From NCBI GenBank assembly GCA_002441525.1, contig DJWH01000104.1, forward strand, positions 14,004 to 30,364: a stretch of 16,361 nucleotides of DNA. Direction: 5' to 3'. Below, piece after piece: positions 1-6,445 of the stretch. Position numbers and translations under genes: made by a program. How positions within the stretch are numbered: position 1 is the stretch's first letter; each line of letters opens with the position of its first letter. The DNA is from Acholeplasmataceae bacterium UBA6235. Lineage in GTDB: Bacteria > Bacillota_I > Bacilli_A > Acholeplasmatales > UBA5453. The notes below the pieces were generated by a model. It was given only the letters and a program-made list of their open reading frames with translations. It searched no databases and was not told where the DNA came from.

Positions 1-761
1 CCGGCACGTTCAATCGAGCCTTGGGCGATTTGTCTTAACGCATACGAGACAGGTTTCAACTCTTCAGAGAAGATGAAGGAACCCCCATCGGTTGTCCATA
101 GTCTTTGGAATAACAAGATGACTAAGGTTAACCAAGCTGGTTTAACCAATGGCATCACGATTTGGAAAAATATACGGTATTCACTCGCACCGTCAATCTT
201 CGCCGACTCAATCAATTCATCCGGGATTTGTGTCATGAATTGTTTCATGAGGTAAAGCCCTAGGGATGATGCGATGGCCGGTAAGATGATGGCGAATGGC
301 GTATCGACTAAGCCAATCGATGAAATGATGATGTAGTTTGGTGTAGCGGTAACTTGTGGTGCAAACATCAAGGAATAAACAACCAATGTGAAGAAAATTG
401 TCTTCCCTGGAAACTTGTATTTTGCGAGTGGATAGGCTGCCATCGAAGCGATGATGACGTGTCCTACAGTTCCGGTTAATGTGATGAAGATGGTATTAAA
501 GAAATATCTAGAGAATGGAATCCATGAGTTTTCCATCAATTCAGATAAGTCTCTAAAGTTGTCAAATGTGATGTTTCTAGGTAATAAGGTTGGTGGAAAC
601 TTGAACAATTCATCGAGTGGTTTAAAGGCATTCGACACGGTCATGATGAGTGGGTATGCACTAAAGATTCCAAACAAAGCGAGTAATGTCATTAGGAAAA
701 TGTCGCCACCTAACGAACGGTTGAGTTTACGGTTCTTTTTGATTCTTAATTTTTTCGCCAT
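1..761 (-). CDS. Sugar ABC transporter permease, MalG/CUT1 type (3' end cut by window)
   Basis: Inner-membrane permease subunit of a carbohydrate ABC importer, read from an ATG at 761 and open to the window edge (253 full codons visible). It has an N-terminal basic stretch (MAKKLRIKKNRK), then hydrophobic segments at about residues 20-42, 88-112, 123-147 and 155-175. The permease EAA loop follows at about 185-208 (ESAKIDGASEY, then PLVKP), which docks the ATPase subunit. Full-length MalG-like proteins are about 270-300 residues, so only the last membrane segment is missing. The upstream permease stops one base before this start (TAA, G, ATG), so the two are translationally linked; a weak GGGTGA lies 5 bases upstream of the ATG. 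With its partner it would form the membrane channel for the two solute-binding proteins encoded upstream. The substrate is probably an oligosaccharide (CUT1 family knowledge) but cannot be named. Confidence 0.93.
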   Translation of the reverse strand, partial: MAKKLRIKKNRKLNRSLGGDIFLMTLLALFGIFSAYPLIMTVSNAFKPLDELFKFPPTLLPRNITFDNFRDLSELMENSWIPFSRYFFNTIFITLTGTVGHVIIASMAAYPLAKYKFPGKTIFFTLVVYSLMFAPQVTATPNYIIISSIGLVDTPFAIILPAIASSLGLYLMKQFMTQIPDELIESAKIDGASEYRIFFQIVMPLVKPAWLTLVILLFQRLWTTDGGSFIFSEELKPVSYALRQIAQGSIERA

Positions 762-762
762 C

Positions 763-1695
763 TTAATCACCCAACTTTCTTAAGAAGCTACGAACGAATA
801 AGTTCGCGCTCATCATGATGAGGAATAAAATGGTTGCAATCGCACTGGCGTAACCCAAATCAAATCGGGTTGAACCGTAGTCAATCAAGTGTGTGACAAT
901 CGTGTGTCCCGCATATTGAACGGATGGGAACCCAACCAGCTGCATCGATACTTCAGCGATGGCCAAACTGGTGGTAATTTGCATCACGGCACCGAACAAT
1001 AATTGTGGTTTCATGCTTGGTAAGGTGATGTACCAAAGTTCTTGCCAACGGTTTCTAATTCCGTCAATCGCCCCTGCTTCATATAGTGTTTTATCTACAC
1101 TTTGAAGCCCTGCGATGAAGGATAGGAAGGATACCCCCAACGATAACCATAATTGTACAATGATGATAACCATCATAATATAATCCGGATCTTTTAACCA
1201 AAGAATGGGGTTATCGATGAATCCATAACGGATCAAGAATGCATTGGCGTAACCATGGATATCTCCAGAGAAAATGATGAGCCACATCAAATACGCATTA
1301 CCAGAAATGGATGGTGCGTAGAAGATTAAGGTCATGAATGCTCTCACTTTAGGTCTAAGTTCGTTGATAAGCCATGCGAATACAAAGGCCATCATGTAAC
1401 TCACCGGTCCTGTAACGACGGCTAAAATGAGCGTATTTTTAATTGCGATGATAAATTCATCATCGTATAACAACAACTTTAAGTAGTTGTCTAACCCAAT
1501 GAATCTTGGGGTTTCTAATAAATTGTAATAAGAAAAACTGATGCCTAACGACATGAACACCGGGATTACTGTAAATGTGAAAAATAGAATTGCATACGGT
1601 GCCATTAAAATGTACAGATGTTTATGCTTTTTGATTTCCATTTTAAGGAGTTGTCGTTTTGTGTATTTAGGTTTTGGATTCAATGCTTGTTGCAC
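763..1695 (-). CDS. Sugar ABC transporter permease, MalF/LacF type
   Basis: First membrane subunit of the carbohydrate ABC importer, 310 residues, typical for the family. It has a charged cytoplasmic N-terminus (residues 1-27) and hydrophobic segments near 28-52, 86-110, 120-143, 174-198, 232-250 and 283-303. The EAA loop lies at about 206-230 (YEAGAIDGIRNRWQEL, then LPSMKP), the site that contacts the ATPase. The start is a GTG at 1695, chosen because a full AAGGAGGT lies 6 bases upstream and no better start is near. That ribosome binding site overlaps the stop codon of the preceding solute-binding protein gene, and the next permease begins one base after this gene's stop, so all are in one operon. 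It would act with the downstream permease and a separately encoded ATPase. Family assignment is secure; substrate is not. Confidence 0.95.
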   Translation of the reverse strand: MQQALNPKPKYTKRQLLKMEIKKHKHLYILMAPYAILFFTFTVIPVFMSLGISFSYYNLLETPRFIGLDNYLKLLLYDDEFIIAIKNTLILAVVTGPVSYMMAFVFAWLINELRPKVRAFMTLIFYAPSISGNAYLMWLIIFSGDIHGYANAFLIRYGFIDNPILWLKDPDYIMMVIIIVQLWLSLGVSFLSFIAGLQSVDKTLYEAGAIDGIRNRWQELWYITLPSMKPQLLFGAVMQITTSLAIAEVSMQLVGFPSVQYAGHTIVTHLIDYGSTRFDLGYASAIATILFLIMMSANLFVRSFLRKLGD

Positions 1696-1700
1696 AATAG

Positions 1701-1708
1701 ACCTCCTT
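1701..1708 (-). promoter_or_regulatory. Ribosome binding site for GTG-started permease
   Basis: Minus-strand AAGGAGGT, almost the full anti-16S sequence, 6 bases before the GTG at 1695. It overlaps the TAA stop (1707-1709) of the upstream gene, which supports the non-ATG start and suggests coupling of translation. Confidence 0.85.
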
Positions 1709-4613
1709 AATCTAGTCCGAATTCGTTTCGTTTCTTCGTTATTTCTTCGTTGATGATTTGTACGTAATCATACAGGGTTTCTCTTGGATTCGCATTGTCA
1801 TTGATGACCAATCGTAATGCATTATCTAAGTGTCTACCTGTCATGTATCCGCCTGGTACTTCAGGAATCCCTCTGACCCAAACCCATGTATCCATGAGTT
1901 TGTTGTATTCGGATACCGTCCAAGGCAATTGAGCTACAGCGTCGATATTCGCGGTAGGGTAACGTGCAGCTGCACCTAAAATCCCTTCCATCTCGCGTCC
2001 GAAACGTACTTGCGTTTCTGTTGAGGTCCACCATTTTAGGTAGTCCCATGACGCTTCTTTCTTCTTCGATTGTTCGAGAATCATGACACCTGTACCCGAG
2101 GATACGGTTTCTCTGCGGATGATTGGGTTACCAAGTTCATCAAAGTCAGCTGTACCTGGAATGGATACAAAATTCCACTTACCTTTGATTTCAGGGGCGA
2201 ACACCGCGAGGGTATTATACGTATTGTAATAGGTGATACCAATTGGCATTTGTCCACTTCTAAAACGGTTGATGAAGTTGGCTTCTACAGGGAATGAATA
2301 ATCTGTATAGAACTTTGTCCAAGTTTCAAATACAGCTGGACCTTTACCTTCGTTAAACCCTGATTGGCTGTTGTTATCGATATAGAACGCTCCATCATTT
2401 TGATAGAACATCGATGAGAACACAGGGTTCGCAGGTAGGTTCGCAACATTACCAGCAGACGCTGGAATTGGTAAATAGAATTCTAAGTTGTGTTTTTGAA
2501 GGTCTGGTACCAATTGAATGACATCGGTCCAAGTTTGTGGAACATCAAAACCCATCTCTTCAAAAATATCGGTTCGATAGAACATCATCAAGAACGTTTG
2601 TTGTTCAGGTAATGCATAAGTACCGTTGTTGTATTCGTAAGGTGTAAATGCACTATCCATAAAGCGTTCACTGATGGCATTAAAATCACTGAAATTCGAT
2701 AAATCGTAAGCCGCATTACGCATCGCATAGTTCACAGGCACGCTGTGGTCTACACCCATCGCGACATCTGGACCACGTCCAGATAAAGTCGCTGGTAATA
2801 GGACTGCACCATTGACGAGTTTCAAGTCCACTTGAATCCCAGACTCTGGTGTAAATGATTCATCGATGAGTTTTCTTAATATGTTCGCTTGGTCTTTACC
2901 GATGGATAACCATACTTCGATGGTTTCACTGCTGCCTGTGGTTGTTTTACCTACAGCTGAGTAATCGGTTAAGAAGGATGCGAAGAAGGCACGAACGCTA
3001 TACCACATGCTTTCCATGACGCTGGCTTTAGCCTTTGGCAGTTTCGCATTTGGTTCGTGTAATACAAAATAATCGATTTCAAGGGGTTGGGCATCAAGTA
3101 AAGTAATCAATGTCCCTAACGCTGAAATGTTTGAGTTATAAGCGGATAATTTACGGTGAATCTCTCTTGGTTTTTTAATGAAATCATCGAGTTGTAACAA
3201 CATCGTGTCGAGAATACCCGTTTTTTCAGAGGTTGATCCTGAAATGGCTATCAAGGCTTTACGAACATTTCTTAAGGTGGTTCGTTCGTCTTGTAAGCGT
3301 CCGACCAAGTTAGGAATTCTTTCTGTTAATTGGTAATCGCGATACTGGTCAGGTTCAGGACCTGTGTAGACCAAAATTTCACGATAAATTTTATTGAGAT
3401 TCGCGATTGAGTTTTGAATTTCATCGATCAAAATCCCATATTGAGCTAAGGATACTTCCAAAGTGATTTCATGGGTTCCAGCTTCAAAATAGAACAAATA
3501 AGCTTCGGATTTGGTGCCTAAGGTTTGTAGTCTCCAATCGTTGGCGTGTTTAAATTCGTAATTTCTAAGTTCAGCAAACGGAATCTCGCCATCAATATAA
3601 ATGTTTCTACCAACATTCACACCGCTTGCAATCTTTTGTTTAAGACGCATCGATAGTTGATATAACCCATCGGATTCTACTTCAAATGACCAACTGATTT
3701 TATCCCCTGAGATACGCCAGTTGTTTCCACCAATGGTGTTTAAAATGATCTTACTTGGATCAGACATCATGGTGAGGGTGCTGGTTCTGTCATTGAGTGG
3801 GTATAGGGTTGGTGCGGTTGTATACGTTGGGTCTTCCGCTTGAATGATGAGATTGGCTTGATCAGCTGGGGTATACCCCATCGAATCATACATCGATTTC
3901 ATATCTGCATAGGTCGGTAACGCAACTACCGATGAGATGTTTAATCGACCAATGACCATCGGTTCTCTCACGGATTCGAAGGTGATGGTATTTGAACCTG
4001 CTTGGAAATAAAGCTCGTAAGGTTCTGTAATATAACCAACAGCATCTTTAATGTAAGTTTGTTGCCACTGTGGTTTTTCCACTTGTGATGGGCGAATATC
4101 ATTCCCATAAATGTCTTTTTTAACCACTTCTTTTGCGCCCCAAATGCGGTGGAAAACCACATTCTCTAACCCTATAAAAGGAATAGTGTCATTGATCAAA
4201 ATCTTTCTTTCGATGTTCGCTGACTTTCCTTCATATGGGTAATATTGAACCAAAACATGATAAAAACCAGACTCAGGTACACTGAATTCATAAGTGACTG
4301 TACCTGTTTCTTCGGTGAGTAAGACATCCGATAAACCTTGATAGTTACCAAGTATTTGTTGATTACCGGTCATCGTATCGTATTGTGAACCAGGGATTAC
4401 TATCGTTGTAATCGCTGGATAATTTTCAACTTTAGTGGATTTGTATTGATAATAATCTGAATTTTGACCATAGAGCTCGGAGTCCGTAACAGTCACATGG
4501 CTTGTATTGTATGACAATGGACTCTGGCGATTGGCTAGCCAGGCATAATCAAGTAAACTGTAGATTAAAAACAAAAACACAGCTGATAGTGTAATGATTA
4601 AACCTTTTTTCAA
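1707..4613 (-). CDS. Membrane-anchored solute-binding protein fused to two carbohydrate-binding-like domains
   Basis: A 968-residue protein, more than twice the usual 420-450 of a MalE-type binding protein. Layout: a basic start and one hydrophobic segment (about 4-20) with no lipobox Cys, so probably a membrane anchor or uncleaved signal. A first beta-sandwich-like domain follows (about 100-230), a second related one (about 250-400), a helical linker (about 400-555), then a C-terminal family-1 solute-binding domain (about 560-968) with typical features such as GRGPDVAMGVDH and MFYRTDIFEEMGF. The two N-terminal domains share a motif (ERKILINDTIPF at about 135-146; GRNIYIDGEIPF at 335-346), as expected of a duplicated CBM6/CBM35-like fold. 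The start is TTG at 4613, supported by AAAGGGGTG 5 bases upstream. It lies between a lipoprotein binding protein and two permeases, so it should help capture sugar for the same importer. The CBM assignment is by pattern only; a non-sugar-binding adhesive role is possible. Confidence 0.85.
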   Translation of the reverse strand: MKKGLIITLSAVFLFLIYSLLDYAWLANRQSPLSYNTSHVTVTDSELYGQNSDYYQYKSTKVENYPAITTIVIPGSQYDTMTGNQQILGNYQGLSDVLLTEETGTVTYEFSVPESGFYHVLVQYYPYEGKSANIERKILINDTIPFIGLENVVFHRIWGAKEVVKKDIYGNDIRPSQVEKPQWQQTYIKDAVGYITEPYELYFQAGSNTITFESVREPMVIGRLNISSVVALPTYADMKSMYDSMGYTPADQANLIIQAEDPTYTTAPTLYPLNDRTSTLTMMSDPSKIILNTIGGNNWRISGDKISWSFEVESDGLYQLSMRLKQKIASGVNVGRNIYIDGEIPFAELRNYEFKHANDWRLQTLGTKSEAYLFYFEAGTHEITLEVSLAQYGILIDEIQNSIANLNKIYREILVYTGPEPDQYRDYQLTERIPNLVGRLQDERTTLRNVRKALIAISGSTSEKTGILDTMLLQLDDFIKKPREIHRKLSAYNSNISALGTLITLLDAQPLEIDYFVLHEPNAKLPKAKASVMESMWYSVRAFFASFLTDYSAVGKTTTGSSETIEVWLSIGKDQANILRKLIDESFTPESGIQVDLKLVNGAVLLPATLSGRGPDVAMGVDHSVPVNYAMRNAAYDLSNFSDFNAISERFMDSAFTPYEYNNGTYALPEQQTFLMMFYRTDIFEEMGFDVPQTWTDVIQLVPDLQKHNLEFYLPIPASAGNVANLPANPVFSSMFYQNDGAFYIDNNSQSGFNEGKGPAVFETWTKFYTDYSFPVEANFINRFRSGQMPIGITYYNTYNTLAVFAPEIKGKWNFVSIPGTADFDELGNPIIRRETVSSGTGVMILEQSKKKEASWDYLKWWTSTETQVRFGREMEGILGAAARYPTANIDAVAQLPWTVSEYNKLMDTWVWVRGIPEVPGGYMTGRHLDNALRLVINDNANPRETLYDYVQIINEEITKKRNEFGLD

Positions 4614-4618
4614 AATAA

Positions 4619-4627
4619 CACCCCTTT
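4619..4627 (-). promoter_or_regulatory. Ribosome binding site supporting a TTG start
   Basis: Minus-strand AAAGGGGTG lies 5 bases before the TTG at 4613. The encoded N-terminus (MKKGLIITLSAVFLFL) is a convincing membrane-targeting sequence, so the TTG start is preferred over any internal ATG. Confidence 0.7.
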
Positions 4628-4635
4628 AATAAGGT

Positions 4636-4661
4636 GCCCTCTCCCCTGTCGAGGAGAGGGC
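4636..4661 (-). promoter_or_regulatory. Intercistronic GC-rich hairpin between the two solute-binding protein genes
   Basis: A perfect 9-bp inverted repeat, GCCCTCTCC at 4636-4644 and GGAGAGGGC at 4653-4661, with an 8-base loop. It sits between the stop of the lipoprotein binding protein (4677) and the ribosome binding site of the next gene (4627). On the minus strand it is not followed by a T-run, so it is not a classical terminator. It more likely stabilises the 3' end of the upstream mRNA segment or causes partial termination, a known way of making more binding protein than permease. This function is inferred. Confidence 0.7.
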
Positions 4662-4676
4662 TTTATCATTGTTTTT

Positions 4677-6239
4677 TTAAGAATTGAAATACGCTTCTAG
4701 TGCTGCATCATAGGTTGGTTTGATACCATCCATGAGTGTTCTAGCATTACCTTCGCGAACGGCGAGGTTGACGTTTCTTCTCCAACCTTGTTCGCTATAA
4801 GCACTGATACCAAGTGCATTAATGAGTTCTAGATAAACCTTGTCATAAACTTCAAGATAAGCTTCTACATAAATTTCATTGTCAAACTTAGTCATTAAGG
4901 TTAATTCAAAGTCAGATTTCAATTCAGCGTCAGTGCGCCATAATTGAAGTTCATTCCAAACTTGGAATACCAACGCTTCTTTAGCAGCAGACATACCAGA
5001 TGCTACATGATATACAGCAACACCACTGACTGGTGAGGTATAAGCACCGGTAAATGCATCGGCTTTAGGGAATGGTACATAGCCAAGTTCAAATGGTAGA
5101 CCACCCCAACGGTTAGGTGCAGTTACGAACCATAGATTACCTGGATGCATTGCCACTTTACCTGCTTGCCATAGAGGTGAACCAGCGTCGTATTGTGGGG
5201 ATGTTTCAAATAAACCTTGGGTATATAAACTATTTAAGAAATCATAAGTTTGTAATGCTGGGTTTTGTGCAAATGCAACCCTTTGTGTGACACTATTGAT
5301 CAATGTGCCTCCATTGAGTGGAATCATCGATTCAGCGTATGCGGATGGCATACCCCCTAGTGGGTACATTTCTTCTTGACCATTGGCCATCAATGTTTTC
5401 ACTTGTTTTGCCCATGTTTCGAAACGTGTCCAAGTCCATTCACCATCTAAATACAATTGTGTTGGGTTAGCGACACCAAGGTTCGCTACCAAATCTGCAT
5501 TGTAATATAGACCAGAATCCACGGTTAAATTACCTTCATTGAATGCCCAAAGTTCACCTTGGAACATGGATACTTTTTGGTAGCTTTGATGGATCTTGCT
5601 ACCGGTTGTCGCCATATATTTATCGATTGGTACAATGGCTTCTGCTTTTGCTAAAGCTTGAATCCAGTCCGAAGTTGACCAATAAATATCTGCTAAGTGA
5701 TTATTGGATACGGATGATTGAATGATTGCGTTGACACGGTCTGGTCCCCATGGTGCATTAGCAGGATAAGGTTTGTATTCAACGATAACATTGAGTTCAG
5801 CTTCGACTTGACGTTGAAGTGCTTGACGCTCTTGTTGTCTAGTACCTGAATATTCTGCATGGAATGGGTCCACTTCATAAGGTGCCCCGTGCATGATGAC
5901 AATCTTGGTTGGTTCTACCGCTTGTCCTTGTACGGTGACTTTACGGGTAACAGTAACTTCCTTACCGTCGCTACCAGTCACTTTATATGTGAGTGTATAA
6001 ACCGCTGGTGCGTTGGTGTTTACTGTACCAGTGACTAGGATGTTGGTGATTGCCCCATCCACAGAATCGGTCGCAGTGACACCATCCAGTGGATTAAAGG
6101 TATCTCCTACTGTGATTGTGATGTCATTCGCGCCACTAATGCTCGCTGTAGCTGGCTCGTTGCCACCACCGCCGTTGCCACATGCCGCAAGCATGGTAGC
6201 GAAGACTAAAAGTAAAATGCTTAAAAATACTTTTCTCAT
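4677..6239 (-). CDS. Lipoprotein solute-binding protein of a sugar ABC importer, with N-terminal Ig-like domain
   Basis: Extracellular sugar-capture lipoprotein, 520 residues. The signal peptide ends in the lipobox MLAAC, so Cys20 would be lipidated. A Gly-rich linker (21-27) follows, then a small Ig-like domain at about 35-106 of the DUF5011/HYR type (FNPLDGVTATDSVDGAI ... YTLTYKVTGSDGKEVT). The remainder, about 110-520, is a family-1 extracellular solute-binding domain (for example DIYWSTSDWIQALAKAE, and GVAVYHVASGMSAAKEAL near the C-terminal end). Start ATG at 6239 has AGGGAG 5 bases upstream (6245-6250). It is the first gene of the operon, behind the promoter region at 6288-6390, and is followed by a second binding protein and two permeases. 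The Ig-like domain probably spaces the binding domain from the membrane. Family assignment is firm; ligand unknown. Confidence 0.92.
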   Translation of the reverse strand: MRKVFLSILLLVFATMLAACGNGGGGNEPATASISGANDITITVGDTFNPLDGVTATDSVDGAITNILVTGTVNTNAPAVYTLTYKVTGSDGKEVTVTRKVTVQGQAVEPTKIVIMHGAPYEVDPFHAEYSGTRQQERQALQRQVEAELNVIVEYKPYPANAPWGPDRVNAIIQSSVSNNHLADIYWSTSDWIQALAKAEAIVPIDKYMATTGSKIHQSYQKVSMFQGELWAFNEGNLTVDSGLYYNADLVANLGVANPTQLYLDGEWTWTRFETWAKQVKTLMANGQEEMYPLGGMPSAYAESMIPLNGGTLINSVTQRVAFAQNPALQTYDFLNSLYTQGLFETSPQYDAGSPLWQAGKVAMHPGNLWFVTAPNRWGGLPFELGYVPFPKADAFTGAYTSPVSGVAVYHVASGMSAAKEALVFQVWNELQLWRTDAELKSDFELTLMTKFDNEIYVEAYLEVYDKVYLELINALGISAYSEQGWRRNVNLAVREGNARTLMDGIKPTYDAALEAYFNS

Positions 6240-6287
6240 TTTATCTCCCTTTCTCTATTGAGATTTTTCATTGTTTTTAAAAGTTCC

Positions 6288-6303
6288 CTTACATATATGT
6301 AAG
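6288..6303. promoter_or_regulatory. Perfect 16-bp palindrome, probable operator
   Basis: CTTACATATATGTAAG reads the same on both strands. It lies just downstream of the -10 element and upstream of the ribosome binding site of the transport operon, the classical place for a repressor operator. A dimeric regulator (for example GntR- or LacI-type) is plausible; none is encoded in the window. Confidence 0.65.
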
Positions 6304-6311
6304 CACTTTTA
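6298..6311 (-). promoter_or_regulatory. Degenerate cre-like box in front of the transport operon
   Basis: Minus-strand TAAAAGTGCTTACA matches the cre consensus TGAAARCGYTTWCA at 12 of 14 positions and shares GCTTACA with the stronger cre box at 8909-8922. It partly overlaps the palindrome at 6288-6303. Catabolite control of the operon is plausible but the match is imperfect. Confidence 0.4.
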
Positions 6312-6320
6312 TACACTATC

Positions 6321-6350
6321 ATTATACTATGTATTACTTTCGATTTTTCC
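6321..6350 (-). promoter_or_regulatory. Probable promoter of the sugar transport operon
   Basis: Minus-strand TATAAT at 6321-6326 is a perfect -10. At a 17-18 bp spacing the -35 position reads GAAAAA or GGAAAA, a poor match to TTGACA, which suggests dependence on an activator. The gene start lies about 75 bases downstream, giving a leader that contains the palindrome. An alternative -10 is TATAAA at 6308-6313. Confidence 0.6.
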
Positions 6351-6360
6351 GACAACCGTG

Positions 6361-6390
6361 TTATTTTCGCATTAAAAAAATTATTTTCAC
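6361..6390. repeat. Two 10-bp direct repeats, 20-bp period, upstream of the transport promoter
   Basis: On the minus strand GTGAAAATAA (6381-6390) and GCGAAAATAA (6361-6370) match at 9 of 10 bases and start exactly 20 bp apart, two helical turns. A weaker third copy (GGAAAAATCG, 6341-6350) keeps the same phase. A-rich tracts lie between them. They sit about 45-75 bp upstream of the predicted start site, where activators or UP/curved DNA act. Confidence 0.5.
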
Positions 6391-6394
6391 ACGT

Positions 6395-6426
6395 AAAAAA
6401 GAAAGTTCCTATATAAAGGAACTTTC
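6395..6426 (-). terminator. Intrinsic terminator of the 803-residue surface protein gene
   Basis: Minus strand: GAAAGTTCCT, 6-base loop, AGGAACTTTC, then TTTTTT. This is a perfect 10-bp stem with a U-tract, starting about 20 bases after the stop codon at 6446. It separates the surface-protein gene from the transport operon. Confidence 0.92.
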
Positions 6427-6445
6427 AATGGTTTACTTATTTAAA

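Noticed and set aside
451..783. 110-codon open frame on the plus strand
   Set aside because: It is antisense to the MalG-type permease, whose EAA motif and membrane segments define the real gene. No ribosome binding site was seen.
4636..4678. Plus-strand intrinsic terminator (hairpin followed by T-rich sequence)
   Set aside because: The T-run is 10 bases away from the stem, and no plus-strand gene runs into it. It encodes the tail of the intercistronic spacer on the minus strand.
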